From: Sternotherus odoratus
Taxonomy: Eukaryota > Chordata > Testudines > Kinosternidae
Direction: 5' to 3'
Assembly: GCA_032164245.1 (NCBI GenBank)
Contig: JAVMKO010000001.1
Span: 77,559,892-77,623,891, forward strand
DNA: 64,000 bases
Part shown: positions 32,978 to 45,774 of the stretch, piece after piece
Position numbering within the stretch: position 1 is the stretch's first letter
How the letters are laid out: every line of letters begins with the position of its first letter
Made by a program: the position numbers and the translations under genes
The notes under the pieces: generated by a model
The model's input: the letters and a program-made list of their open reading frames with translations, nothing else
Told to the model about the DNA's origin: nothing
The model's database searches: none

Positions 32978-33636
32978 AAGGGGCAGGGCCGTGCACACTG
33001 TGGGTCGCCGGGACACCACCTATGGCCAGTTGACCCCCACACCGCGGGTCCTAGGAGGCAACGACAAGGCTTGCTCTCTTCTCCTTCCTAAAGGCTTTGG
33101 TCGGCTGCAGCAACAGCCCTGGGAAACGCCCTCTCCCTCCTCACATGCGGTTGCCCAGCTGGCCCCCTTGGCGGGCTACACAGCTCCTCCCACGACACCT
33201 GCCTGGAACCTTGCCCTCACCGACGGGCTGCTCGGCACCTTCTTCCTCTGACAACCGTTTCTTTCTACCCTTCCCCTTCCACACTTCACATGCTCCTCAA
33301 AGTCACAACATCGCAAACTCACCCAAGCTCCCTTTGTCTTTAGAAGCCCCTCTTGAGGGCCGGGGCTTCTCAGGACCGCAGATCCGCCCCTTCAACGCGC
33401 AGTGGCCGGACGTTCCAAACTCAGCCCTTTCCAGGATGGAATGCGCTGCTTTCTGACATTGGCGCCCAGGAAAATTCCTGTTCCTCATCCCCCTTCCTCT
33501 TTTGCTCATGGACTTACCTGATGGACGTGCCTTTACCAAGCCGAAGCTAGGCACCAGCTGCTGGCTCTCTTTGCAAATGGACGCAACCAGGCTGAGCCGC
33601 TGGGCGTGCGTCAGGAGATGCGCCACCCAAAAGCAA

Positions 33637-33708
33637 AGAGGTTACTCGGATTCAAAGTCAGCTTGCTGCGGCCACAGTGCAGACTACCGACCACTCTGCG
33701 ATCACGGC
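33637..33708 (-). pseudogene. tRNA-His relic, copy 10
   Basis: Common form. Confidence 0.78.
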
Positions 33709-34185
33709 CGGCCGCCGGGTGACACGGCAGCTGAGTGGGAACTGCTCCGTTCTGCGCTCTCGGGGCGCTCACTAGGGCCACCGCTATTTCTCCAGTCTGC
33801 CCGTCACTGTCCCAGCTAAAATCGTAACAAAAGGAAAAAAGGCAGGAGGCCAGCCTGCTGCCCGTCCGCTTTCCTCTCTTCCTCGCCCCTTGACCAGCTG
33901 CCACCACGTTAGGCTGGGCGATCGTCCTCATGCCCTTGGCCAGAGTATTTCCCTTCGCGACTCCGAAGCGTGCCCCGACGTGCAGGTCTTGAAGCTGGGC
34001 CCGGTGTCGGGAGCCCATGTCCAGGCTTTCGCTAGGGCAGGGGTGCCCTTGCGGGCTAATTGTCCCTCTGGAGCTGAAAATCAACACCGCGGCGGGGTGT
34101 GAACGGAGGTCCCCGTAGAAGGAGGAGATGAGGAACGGGCTGGCCGGGCACGCCATTTCCCTCTGCCCCTTCAAAAGGGAGCGCT

Positions 34186-34257
34186 CTCCCCGTCGGGGAA
34201 TCGAACCCCGGTCTCCCGCGTGACAGGCGGGGATACTTGCCACTATACTAACGAGGA
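34186..34257 (-). tRNA. tRNA-Asp(GTC): tRNA-Asp (GTC), array copy 11
   Basis: Consensus sequence. Confidence 0.96.
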
Positions 34258-34916
34258 AAGGGGCAGGGCCGTGCACACTGTGGGTCGCCGGGACACCACC
34301 TATGGCCAGTTGACCCCCACACCGCGGGTCCTAGGAGGCAACGACAAGGCTTGCTCTCTTCTCCTTCCTAAAGGCTTTGGTCGGCTGCAGCAACAGCCCT
34401 GGGAAACGCCCTCTCCCTCCTCACATGCGGTTGCCCAGCTGGCCCCCTTGGCGGGCTACACAGCTCCTCCCACGACACCTGCCTGGAACCTTGCCCTCAC
34501 CGACGGGCTGCTCGGCACCTTCTTCCTCTGACAACCGTTTCTTTCTACCCTTCCCCTTCCACACTTCACATGCTCCTCAAAGTCACAACATCGCAAACTC
34601 ACCCAAGCTCCCTTTGTCTTTAGAAGCCCCTCTTGAGGGCCGGGGCTTCTCAGGACCGCAGATCCGCCCCTTCAACGCGCAGTGGCCGGACGTTCCAAAC
34701 TCAGCCCTTTCCAGGATGGAATGCGCTGCTTTCTGACGTTGGCGCCCAGGAAAATTCCTGTTCCTCATCCCCCTTCCTCTTTTGCTCATGGACTTACCTG
34801 ATGGACGTGCCTTTACCAAGCCGAAGCTAGGCACCAGCTGCTGGCTCTCTTTGCAAATGGACGCAACCAGGCTGAGCCGCTGGGCGTGCGTCAGGAGATG
34901 CGCCACCCAAAAGCAA

Positions 34917-34988
34917 AGAGGTTACTCGGATTCAAAGTCAGCTTGCTGCGGCCACAGTGCAGACTACCGACCACTCTGCGATCACGGC
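34917..34988 (-). pseudogene. tRNA-His relic, copy 11
   Basis: Common form. Confidence 0.78.
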
Positions 34989-35465
34989 CGGCCGCCGGGT
35001 GACACGGCAGCTGAGTGGGAACTGCTCCGTTCTGCGCTCTCGGGGCGCTCACTAGGGCCACCGCTATTTCTCCAGTCTGCCCGTCACTGTCCCAGCTAAA
35101 ATCGTAACAAAAGGAAAAAAGGCAGGAGGCCAGCCTGCTGCCCGTCCGCTTTCCTCTCTTCCTCGCCCCTTGACCAGCTGCCACCACGTTAGGCTGGGCG
35201 ATCGTCCTCATGCCCTTGGCCAGAGTATTTCCCTTCGCGACTCCGAAGCGTGCCCCGACGTGCAGGTCTTGAAGCTGGGCCCGGTGTCGGGAGCCCATGT
35301 CCAGGCTTTCGCTAGGGCAGGGGTGCCCTTGCGGGCTAATTGTCCCTCTGGAGCTGAAAATCAACACCGCGGCGGGGTGTGAACGGAGGTCCCCGTAGAA
35401 GGAGGAGATGAGGAACGGGCTGGCCGGGCACGCCATTTCCCTCTGCCCCTTCAAAAGGGAGCGCT

Positions 35466-35537
35466 CTCCCCGTCGGGGAATCGAACCCCGGTCTCCCGCG
35501 TGACAGGCGGGGATACTTGCCACTATACTAACGAGGA
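35466..35537 (-). tRNA. tRNA-Asp(GTC): tRNA-Asp (GTC), array copy 12
   Basis: Consensus sequence. Confidence 0.96.
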
Positions 35538-36196
35538 AAGGGGCAGGGCCGTGCACACTGTGGGTCGCCGGGACACCACCTATGGCCAGTTGACCCCCAC
35601 ACCGCGGGTCCTAGGAGGCAACGACAAGGCTTGCTCTCTTCTCCTTCCTAAAGGCTTTGGTCGGCTGCAGCAACAGCCCTGGGAAACGCCCTCTCCCTCC
35701 TCACATGCGGTTGCCCAGCTGGCCCCCTTGGCGGGCTACACAGCTCCTCCCACGACACCTGCCTGGAACCTTGCCCTCACCGACGGGCTGCTCGGCACCT
35801 TCTTCCTCTGACAACCGTTTCTTTCTACCCTTCCCCTTCCACACTTCACATGCTCCTCAAAGTCACAACATCGCAAACTCACCCAAGCTCCCTTTGTCTT
35901 TAGAAGCCCCTCTTGAGGGCCGGGGCTTCTCAGGACCGCAGATCCGCCCCTTCAACGCGCAGTGGCCGGACGTTCCAAACTCAGCCCTTTCCAGGATGGA
36001 ATGCGCTGCTTTCTGACGTTGGCGCCCAGGAAAATTCCTGTTCCTCATCCCCCTTCCTCTTTTGCTCATGGACTTACCTGATGGACGTGCCTTTACCAAG
36101 CCGAAGCTAGGCACCAGCTGCTGGCTCTCTTTGCAAATGGACGCAACCAGGCTGAGCCGCTGGGCGTGCGTCAGGAGATGCGCCACCCAAAAGCAA

Positions 36197-36268
36197 AGAG
36201 GTTACTCGGATTCAAAGTCAGCTTGCTGCGGCCACAGTGCAGACTACCGACCACTCTGCGATCACGGC
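36197..36268 (-). pseudogene. tRNA-His relic, copy 12
   Basis: Common form. Confidence 0.78.
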
Positions 36269-36745
36269 CGGCCGCCGGGTGACACGGCAGCTGAGTGGGA
36301 ACTGCTCCGTTCTGCGCTCTCGGGGCGCTCACTAGGGCCACCGCTATTTCTCCAGTCTGCCCGTCACTGTCCCAGCTAAAATCGTAACAAAAGGAAAAAA
36401 GGCAGGAGGCCAGCCTGCTGCCCGTCCGCTTTCCTCTCTTCCTCGCCCCTTGACCAGCTGCCACCACGTTAGGCTGGGCGATCGTCCTCATGCCCTTGGC
36501 CAGAGTATTTCCCTTCGCGACTCCGAAGCGTGCCCCGACGTGCAGGTCTTGAAGCTGGGCCCGGTGTCGGGAGCCCATGTCCAGGCTTTCGCTAGGGCAG
36601 GGGTGCCCTTGCGGGCTAATTGTCCCTCTGGAGCTGAAAATCAACACCGCGGCGGGGTGTGAACGGAGGTCCCCGTAGAAGGAGGAGATGAGGAACGGGC
36701 TGGCCGGGCACGCCATTTCCCTCTGCCCCTTCAAAAGGGAGCGCT

Positions 36746-36817
36746 CTCCCCGTCGGGGAATCGAACCCCGGTCTCCCGCGTGACAGGCGGGGATACTTGC
36801 CACTATACTAACGAGGA
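36746..36817 (-). tRNA. tRNA-Asp(GTC): tRNA-Asp (GTC), array copy 13
   Basis: Consensus sequence. Confidence 0.96.
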
Positions 36818-37476
36818 AAGGGGCAGGGCCGTGCACACTGTGGGTCGCCGGGACACCACCTATGGCCAGTTGACCCCCACACCGCGGGTCCTAGGAGGCA
36901 ACGACAAGGCTTGCTCTCTTCTCCTTCCTAAAGGCTTTGGTCGGCTGCAGCAACAGCCCTGGGAAACGCCCTCTCCCTCCTCACATGCGGTTGCCCAGCT
37001 GGCCCCCTTGGCGGGCTACACAGCTCCTCCCACGACACCTGCCTGGAACCTTGCCCTCACCGACGGGCTGCTCGGCACCTTCTTCCTCTGACAACCGTTT
37101 CTTTCTACCCTTCCCCTTCCACACTTCACATGCTCCTCAAAGTCACAACATCGCAAACTCACCCAAGCTCCCTTTGTCTTTAGAAGCCCCTCTTGAGGGC
37201 CGGGGCTTCTCAGGACCGCAGATCCGCCCCTTCAACGCGCAGTGGCCGGACGTTCCAAACTCAGCCCTTTCCAGGATGGAATGCGCTGCTTTCTGACATT
37301 GGCGCCCAGGAAAATTCCTGTTCCTCATCCCCCTTCCTCTTTTGCTCATGGACTTACCTGATGGACGTGCCTTTACCAAGCCGAAGCTAGGCACCAGCTG
37401 CTGGCTCTCTTTGCAAATGGACGCAACCAGGCTGAGCCGCTGGGCGTGCGTCAGGAGATGCGCCACCCAAAAGCAA

Positions 37477-37548
37477 AGAGGTTACTCGGATTCAAAGTCA
37501 GCTTGCTGCGGCCACAGTGCAGACTACCGACCACTCTGCGATCACGGC
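37477..37548 (-). pseudogene. tRNA-His relic, copy 13
   Basis: Common form. Confidence 0.78.
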
Positions 37549-38025
37549 CGGCCGCCGGGTGACACGGCAGCTGAGTGGGAACTGCTCCGTTCTGCGCTCT
37601 CGGGGCGCTCACTAGGGCCACCGCTATTTCTCCAGTCTGCCCGTCACTGTCCCAGCTAAAATCGTAACAAAAGGAAAAAAGGCAGGAGGCCAGCCTGCTG
37701 CCCGTCCGCTTTCCTCTCTTCCTCGCCCCTTGACCAGCTGCCACCACGTTAGGCTGGGCGATCGTCCTCATGCCCTTGGCCAGAGTATTTCCCTTCGCGA
37801 CTCCGAAGCGTGCCCCGACGTGCAGGTCTTGAAGCTGGGCCCGGTGTCGGGAGCCCATGTCCAGGCTTTCGCTAGGGCAGGGGTGCCCTTGCGGGCTAAT
37901 TGTCCCTCTGGAGCTGAAAATCAACACCGCGGCGGGGTGTGAACGGAGGTCCCCGTAGAAGGAGGAGATGAGGAACGGGCTGGCCGGGCACGCCATTTCC
38001 CTCTGCCCCTTCAAAAGGGACCGCT

Positions 38026-38097
38026 CTCCCCGTCGGGGAATCGAACCCCGGTCTCCCGCGTGACAGGCGGGGATACTTGCCACTATACTAACGAGGA
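38026..38097 (-). tRNA. tRNA-Asp(GTC): tRNA-Asp (GTC), array copy 14
   Basis: Consensus sequence; 3' flank carries the 'gggaccgc' variant instead of 'gggagcgc'. Confidence 0.96.
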
Positions 38098-38756
38098 AAG
38101 GGGCAGGGCCGTGCACACTGTGGGTCGCCGGGACACCACCTATGGCCAGTTGACCCCCACACCGCGGGTCCTAGGAGGCAACGACAAGGCTTGCTCTCTT
38201 CTCCTTCCTAAAGGCTTTGGTCGGCTGCAGCAACAGCCCTGGGAAACGCCCTCTCCCTCCTCACATGCGGTTGCCCAGCTGGCCCCCTTGGCGGGCTACA
38301 CAGCTCCTCCCACGACACCTGCCTGGAACCTTGCCCTCACCGACGGGCTGCTCGGCACCTTCTTCCTCTGACAACCGTTTCTTTCTACCCTTCCCCTTCC
38401 ACACTTCACATGCTCCTCAAAGTCACAACATCGCAAACTCACCCAAGCTCCCTTTGTCTTTAGAAGCCCCTCTTGAGGGCCGGGGCTTCTCAGGACCGCA
38501 GATCCGCCCCTTCAACGCGCAGTGGCCGGACGTTCCAAACTCAGCCCTTTCCAGGATGGAATGCGCTGCTTTCTGACGTTGGCGCCCAGGAAAATTCCTG
38601 TTCCTCATCCCCCTTCCTCTTTTGCTCATGGACTTACCTGATGGACGTGCCTTTACCAAGCCGAAGCTAGGCACCAGCTGCTGGCTCTCTTTGCAAATGG
38701 ACGCAACCAGGCTGAGCCGCTGGGCGTGCGTCAGGAGATGCGCCACCCAAAAGCAA

Positions 38757-38828
38757 AGAGGTTACTCGGATTCAAAGTCAGCTTGCTGCGGCCACAGTGC
38801 AGACTACCGACCACTCTGCGATCACGGC
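38757..38828 (-). pseudogene. tRNA-His relic, copy 14
   Basis: Common form. Confidence 0.78.
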
Positions 38829-39305
38829 CGGCCGCCGGGTGACACGGCAGCTGAGTGGGAACTGCTCCGTTCTGCGCTCTCGGGGCGCTCACTAGGGCCA
38901 CCGCTATTTCTCCAGTCTGCCCGTCACTGTCCCAGCTAAAATCGTAACAAAAGGAAAAAAGGCAGGAGGCCAGCCTGCTGCCCGTCCGCTTTCCTCTCTT
39001 CCTCGCCCCTTGACCAGCTGCCACCACGTTAGGCTGGGCGATCGTCCTCATGCCCTTGGCCAGAGTATTTCCCTTCGCGACTCCGAAGCGTGCCCCGACG
39101 TGCAGGTCTTGAAGCTGGGCCCGGTGTCGGGAGCCCATGTCCAGGCTTTCGCTAGGGCAGGGGTGCCCTTGCGGGCTAATTGTCCCTCTGGAGCTGAAAA
39201 TCAACACCGCGGCGGGGTGTGAACGGAGGTCCCCGTAGAAGGAGGAGATGAGGAACGGGCTGGCCGGGCACGCCATTTCCCTCTGCCCCTTCAAAAGGGA
39301 CCGCT

Positions 39306-39377
39306 CTCCCCGTCGGGGAATCGAACCCCGGTCTCCCGCGTGACAGGCGGGGATACTTGCCACTATACTAACGAGGA
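39306..39377 (-). tRNA. tRNA-Asp(GTC): tRNA-Asp (GTC), array copy 15
   Basis: Consensus sequence; 'gggaccgc' 3' flank. Confidence 0.96.
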
Positions 39378-40036
39378 AAGGGGCAGGGCCGTGCACACTG
39401 TGGGTCGCCGGGACACCACCTATGGCCAGTTGACCCCCACACCGCGGGTCCTAGGAGGCAACGACAAGGCTTGCTCTCTTCTCCTTCCTAAAGGCTTTGG
39501 TCGGCTGCAGCAACAGCCCTGGGAAACGCCCTCTCCCTCCTCACATGCGGTTGCCCAGCTGGCCCCCTTGGCGGGCTACACAGCTCCTCCCACGACACCT
39601 GCCTGGAACCTTGCCCTCACCGACGGGCTGCTCGGCACCTTCTTCCTCTGACAACCGTTTCTTTCTACCCTTCCCCTTCCACACTTCACATGCTCCTCAA
39701 AGTCACAACATCGCAAACTCACCCAAGCTCCCTTTGTCTTTAGAAGCCCCTCTTGAGGGCCGGGGCTTCTCAGGACCGCAGATCCGCCCCTTCAACGCGC
39801 AGTGGCCGGACGTTCCAAACTCAGCCCTTTCCAGGATGGAATGCGCTGCTTTCTGACGTTGGCGCCCAGGAAAATTCCTGTTCCTCATCCCCCTTCCTCT
39901 TTTGCTCATGGACTTACCTGATGGACGTGCCTTTACCAAGCCGAAGCTAGGCACCAGCTGCTGGCTCTCTTTGCAAATGGACGCAACCAGGCTGAGCCGC
40001 TGGGCGTGCGTCAGGAGATGCGCCACCCAAAAGCAA

Positions 40037-40108
40037 AGAGGTTACTCGGATTCAAAGTCAGCTTGCTGCGGCCACAGTGCAGACTACCGACCACTCTGCG
40101 ATCACGGC
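40037..40108 (-). pseudogene. tRNA-His relic, copy 15
   Basis: Common form. Confidence 0.78.
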
Positions 40109-40585
40109 CGGCCGCCGGGTGACACGGCAGCTGAGTGGGAACTGCTCCGTTCTGCGCTCTCGGGGCGCTCACTAGGGCCACCGCTATTTCTCCAGTCTGC
40201 CCGTCACTGTCCCAGCTAAAATCGTAACAAAAGGAAAAAAGGCAGGAGGCCAGCCTGCTGCCCGTCCGCTTTCCTCTCTTCCTCGCCCCTTGACCAGCTG
40301 CCACCACGTTAGGCTGGGCGATCGTCCTCATGCCCTTGGCCAGAGTATTTCCCTTCGCGACTCCGAAGCGTGCCCCGACGTGCAGGTCTTGAAGCTGGGC
40401 CCGGTGTCGGGAGCCCATGTCCAGGCTTTCGCTAGGGCAGGGGTGCCCTTGCGGGCTAATTGTCCCTCTGGAGCTGAAAATCAACACCGCGGCGGGGTGT
40501 GAACGGAGGTCCCCGTAGAAGGAGGAGATGAGGAACGGGCTGGCCGGGCACGCCATTTCCCTCTGCCCCTTCAAAAGGGACCGCT

Positions 40586-40657
40586 CTCCCCGTCGGGGAA
40601 TCGAACCCCGGTCTCCCGCGTGACAGGCGGGGATACTTGCCACTATACTAACGAGGA
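40586..40657 (-). tRNA. tRNA-Asp(GTC): tRNA-Asp (GTC), array copy 16
   Basis: Consensus sequence; 'gggaccgc' 3' flank, 'tagcagg' 5' flank. Confidence 0.96.
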
Positions 40658-41316
40658 AAGGGGCAGGGCCGTGCACACTGTGGGTCGCCGGGACACCACC
40701 TATGGCCAGTTGACCCCCACACCGCGGGTCCTAGCAGGCAACGACAAGGCTTGCTCTCTTCTCCTTCCTAAAGGCTTTGGTCGGCTGCAGCAACAGCCCT
40801 GGGAAACGCCCTCTCCCTCCTCACATGCGGTTGCCCAGCTGGCCCCCTTGGCGGGCTACACAGCTCCTCCCACGACACCTGCCTGGAACCTTGCCCTCAC
40901 CGACGGGCTGCTCGGCACCTTCTTCCTCTGACAACCGTTTCTTTCTACCCTTCCCCTTCCACACTTCACATGCTCCTCAAAGTCACAACATCGCAAACTC
41001 ACCCAAGCTCCCTTTGTCTTTAGAAGCCCCTCTTGAGGGCCGGGGCTTCTCAGGACCGCAGATCCGCCCCTTCAACGCGCAGTGGCCGGACGTTCCAAAC
41101 TCAGCCCTTTCCAGGATGGAATGCGCTGCTTTCTGACGTTGGCGCCCAGGAAAATTCCTGTTCCTCATCCCCCTTCCTCTTTTGCTCATGGACTTACCTG
41201 ATGGACGTGCCTTTACCAAGCCGAAGCTAGGCACCAGCTGCTGGCTCTCTTTGCAAATGGACGCAACCAGGCTGAGCCGCTGGGCGTGCGTCAGGAGATG
41301 CGCCACCCAAAAGCAA

Positions 41317-41388
41317 AGAGGTTACTCGGATTCAAAGTCAGCTTGCTGCGGCCACAGTGCAGACTACCGACCACTCTGCGATCACGGC
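41317..41388 (-). pseudogene. tRNA-His relic, copy 16
   Basis: Common form. Confidence 0.78.
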
Positions 41389-41865
41389 CGGCCGCCGGGT
41401 GACACGGCAGCTGAGTGGGAACTGCTCCGTTCTGCGCTCTCGGGGCGCTCACTAGGGCCACCGCTATTTCTCCAGTCTGCCCGTCACTGTCCCAGCTAAA
41501 ATCGTAACAAAAGGAAAAAAGGCAGGAGGCCAGCCTGCTGCCCGTCCGCTTTCCTCTCTTCCTCGCCCCTTGACCAGCTGCCACCACGTTAGGCTGGGCG
41601 ATCGTCCTCATGCCCTTGGCCAGAGTATTTCCCTTCGCGACTCCGAAGCGTGGCCCGACGTGCAGGTCTTGAAGCTGGGCCCGGTGTCGGGAGCCCATGT
41701 CCAGGCTTTCGCTAGGGAAGGGGTGCCCTTGCGGGCTAATTGTCCCTCTGGAGCTGAAAATCAACACCGCGGCGGGGTGTGAACGGAGGTCCCCGTAGAA
41801 GGAGGAGATGAGGAACGGGCTGGCCGGGCACGCCATTTCCCTCTGCCCCTTCAAAAGGGACCGCT

Positions 41866-41937
41866 CTCCCCGTCGGGAAATCGAACCCCGGTCTCCCGCG
41901 TGACAGGCGGGGATACTTGCCACTATACTAACGAGGA
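41866..41937 (-). tRNA. tRNA-Asp(GTC): tRNA-Asp (GTC), array copy 17, C61T
   Basis: One change: C61 to T at the top of the T stem, giving a G53-T61 wobble and altering the B box (TTCGATTTC). Could weaken TFIIIC binding. Confidence 0.9.
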
Positions 41938-42595
41938 AAGGGGCAGGGCCGTGCACACTGTGGGTCGCCGGGACACCACCTATGGCCAGTTGACCCCACA
42001 CCGCGGGTCCTAGCAGGCAACGACAAGGCTTGCTCTCTTCTCCTTCCTAAAGGCTTTGGTCGGCTGCAGCAACAGCCCTGGGAAACGCCCTCTCCCTCCT
42101 CACATGCGGTTGCCCAGCTGGCCCCCTTGGCGGGCTACACAGCTCCTCCCACGACACCTGCCTGGAACCTTGCCCTCACCGACGGGCTGCTCGGCACCTT
42201 CTTCCTCTGACAACCGTTTCTTTCTACCCTTCCCCTTCCACACTTCACATGCTCCTCAAAGTCACAACATCGCAAACTCACCCAAGCTCCCTTTGTCTTT
42301 AGAAGCCCCTCTTGAGGGCCGGGGCTTCTCAGGACCGCAGATCCGCCCCTTCAACGCGCAGTGGCCGGACGTTCCAAACTCAGCCCTTTCCAGGATGGAA
42401 TGCGCTGCTTTCTGACGTTGGCGCCCAGGAAAATTCCTGTTCCTCATCCCCCTTCCTCTTTTGCTCATGGACTTACCTGATGGACGTGCCTTTACCAAGC
42501 TGAAGCTAGGCACCAGCTGCTGGCTCTCTTTGCAAATGGACGCAACCAGGCTGAGCCGCTGGGCGTGCGTCAGGAGATGCGCCACCCAAAAGCAA

Positions 42596-42667
42596 AGAGG
42601 TTACTCGGATTCAAAGTCAGCTTGCTGCGGCCACAGTGCAGACTACCGACCACTCTGCGATCACGGC
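42596..42667 (-). pseudogene. tRNA-His relic, copy 17
   Basis: Common form. Confidence 0.78.
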
Positions 42668-43144
42668 CGGCCGCCGGGTGACACGGCAGCTGAGTGGGAA
42701 CTGCTCCGTTCTGCGCTCTCGGGGCGCTCACTAGGGCCACCGCTATTTCTCCAGTCTGCCCGTCACTGTCCCAGCTAAAATCGTAACAAAAGGAAAAAAG
42801 GCAGGAGGCCAGCCTGCTGCCCGTCCGCTTTCCTCTCTTCCTCGCCCCTTGACCAGCTGCCACCACGTTAGGCTGGGCGATCGTCCTCATGCCCTTGGCC
42901 AGAGTATTTCCCTTCGCGACTCCGAAGCGTGCCCCGACGTGCAGGTCTTGAAGCTGGGCCCGGTGTCGGGAGCCCATGTCCAGGCTTTCGCTAGGGCAGG
43001 GGTGCCCTTGCGGGCTAATTGTCCCTCTGGAGCTGAAAATCAACACCGCGGCGGGGTGTGAACGGAGGTCCCCGTAGAAGGAGGAGATGAGGAACGGGCT
43101 GGCCGGGCACGCCATTTCCCTCTGCCCCTTCAAAAGGGAGCGCT

Positions 43145-43216
43145 CTCCCCGTCGGGGAATCGAACCCCGTTCTCCCGCGTGACAGGCGGGGATACTTGCC
43201 ACTATACTAACGAGGA
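43145..43216 (-). tRNA. tRNA-Asp(GTC): tRNA-Asp (GTC), array copy 18, C48A
   Basis: One change: C48 to A in the variable loop, the position that forms the Levitt pair with G15. Shared with copy 19. Confidence 0.92.
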
Positions 43217-43874
43217 AAGGGGCAGGGCCGTGCACACTGTGGGTCGCCGGGACACCACCTATGGCCAGTTGACCCCACACCGCGGGTCCTAGCAGGCAAC
43301 GACAAGGCTTGCTCTCTTCTCCTTCCTAAAGGCTTTGGTCGGCTGCAGCAACAGCCCTGGGAAACGCCCTCTCCCTCCTCACATGCGGTTGCCCAGCTGG
43401 CCCCCTTGGCGGGCTACACAGCTCCTCCCACGACACCTGCCTGGAACCTTGCCCTCACCGACGGGCTGCTCGGCACCTTCTTCCTCTGACAACCGTTTCT
43501 TTCTACCCTTCCCCTTCCACACTTCACATGCTCCTCAAAGTCACAACATCGCAAACTCACCCAAGCTCCCTTTGTCTTTAGAAGCCCCTCTTGAGGGCCG
43601 GGGCTTCTCAGGACCGCAGATCCGCCCCTTCAACGCGCAGTGGCCGGACGTTCCAAACTCAGCCCTTTCCAGGATGGAATGCGCTGCTTTCTGACGTTGG
43701 CGCCCAGGAAAATTCCTGTTCCTCATCCCCCTTCCTCTTTTGCTCATGGACTTACCTGATGGACGTGCCTTTACCAAGCCGAAGCTAGGCACCAGCTGCT
43801 GGCTCTCTTTGCAAATGGACGCAACCAGGCTGAGCCGCTGGGCGTGCGTCAGGAGATGCGCCACCCAAAAGCAA

Positions 43875-43946
43875 AGAGGTTACTCGGATTCAAAGTCAGC
43901 TTGCTGCGGCCACAGTGCAGACTACCGACCACTCTGCGATCACGGC
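43875..43946 (-). pseudogene. tRNA-His relic, copy 18
   Basis: Common form. Confidence 0.78.
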
Positions 43947-44423
43947 CGGCCGCCGGGTGACACGGCAGCTGAGTGGGAACTGCTCCGTTCTGCGCTCTCG
44001 GGGCGCTCACTAGGGCCACCGCTATTTCTCCAGTCTGCCCGTCACTGTCCCAGCTAAAATCGTAACAAAAGGAAAAAAGGCAGGAGGCCAGCCTGCTGCC
44101 CGTCCGCTTTCCTCTCTTCCTCGCCCCTTGACCAGCTGCCACCACGTTAGGCTGGGCGATCGTCCTCATGCCCTTGGCCAGAGTATTTCCCTTCGCGACT
44201 CCGAAGCGTGCCCCGACGTGCAGGTCTTGAAGCTGGGCCCGGTGTCGGGAGCCCATGTCCAGGCTTTCGCTAGGGCAGGGGTGCCCTTGCGGGCTAATTG
44301 TCCCTCTGGAGCTGAAAATCAACACCGCGGCGGGGTGTGAACGGAGGTCCCCGTAGAAGGAGGAGATGAGGAACGGGCTGGCCGGGCACGCCATTTCCCT
44401 CTGCCCCTTCAAAAGGGAGCGCT

Positions 44424-44495
44424 CTCCCCGTCGGGGAATCGAACCCCGTTCTCCCGCGTGACAGGCGGGGATACTTGCCACTATACTAACGAGGA
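44424..44495 (-). tRNA. tRNA-Asp(GTC): tRNA-Asp (GTC), array copy 19, C48A
   Basis: Same C48A change as copy 18, pointing to recent duplication of this pair of units. Confidence 0.92.
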
Positions 44496-45153
44496 AAGGG
44501 GCAGGGCCGTGCACACTGTGGGTCGCCGGGACACCACCTATGGCCAGTTGACCCCACACCGCGGGTCCTAGCAGGCAACGACAAGGCTTGCTCTCTTCTC
44601 CTTCCTAAAGGCTTTGGTCGGCTGCAGCAACAGCCCTGGGAAACGCCCTCTCCCTCCTCACATGCGGTTGCCCAGCTGGCCCCCTTGGCGGGCTACACAG
44701 CTCCTCCCACGACACCTGCCTGGAACCTTGCCCTCACCGACGGGCTGCTCGGCACCTTCTTCCTCTGACAACCGTTTCTTTCTACCCTTCCCCTTCCACA
44801 CTTCACATGCTCCTCAAAGTCACAACATCGCAAACTCACCCAAGCTCCCTTTGTCTTTAGAAGCCCCTCTTGAGGGCCGGGGCTTCTCAGGACCGCAGAT
44901 CCGCCCCTTCAACGCGCAGTGGCCGGACGTTCCAAACTCAGCCCTTTCCAGGATGGAATGCGCTGCTTTCTGACGTTGGCGCCCAGGAAAATTCCTGTTC
45001 CTCATCCCCCTTCCTCTTTTGCTCATGGACTTACCTGATGGACGTGCCTTTACCAAGCCGAAGCTAGGCACCAGCTGCTGGCTCTCTTTGCAAATGGACG
45101 CAACCAGGCTGAGCCGCTGGGCGTGCGTCAGGAGATGCGCCACCCAAAAGCAA

Positions 45154-45225
45154 AGAGGTTACTCGGATTCAAAGTCAGCTTGCTGCGGCCACAGTGCAGA
45201 CTACCGACCACTCTGCGATCACGGC
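45154..45225 (-). pseudogene. tRNA-His relic, copy 19
   Basis: Common form. Confidence 0.78.
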
Positions 45226-45702
45226 CGGCCGCCGGGTGACACGGCAGCTGAGTGGGAACTGCTCCGTTCTGCGCTCTCGGGGCGCTCACTAGGGCCACCG
45301 CTATTTCTCCAGTCTGCCCGTCACTGTCCCAGCTAAAATCGTAACAAAAGGAAAAAAGGCAGGAGGCCAGCCTGCTGCCCGTCCGCTTTCCTCTCTTCCT
45401 CGCCCCTTGACCAACTGCCACCACGTTAGGCTGGGCGATCGTCCTCATGCCCTTGGCCAGAGTATTTCCCTTCGCGACTCCGAAGCGTGCCCCGACGTGC
45501 AGGTCTTGAAGCTGGGCCCGGTGTCGGGAGCCCATGTCCAGGCTTTCGCTAGGGCAGGGGTGCCCTTGCGGGCTAATTGTCCCTCTGGAGCTGAAAATCA
45601 ACACCGCGGCGGGGTGTGAACGGAGGTCCCCGTAGAAGGAGGAGATGAGGAAGGGGCTGGCCGGGCACGCCATTTCCCTCTGCCCCTTCAAAAGGGAGCG
45701 CT

Positions 45703-45774
45703 CTCCCCGTCGGGGAATCGAACCCCGGTCTCCCGCGTGACAGGCGGGGATACTTGCCACTATACTAACGAGGA
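45703..45774 (-). tRNA. tRNA-Asp(GTC): tRNA-Asp (GTC), array copy 20
   Basis: Consensus sequence. Confidence 0.96.
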
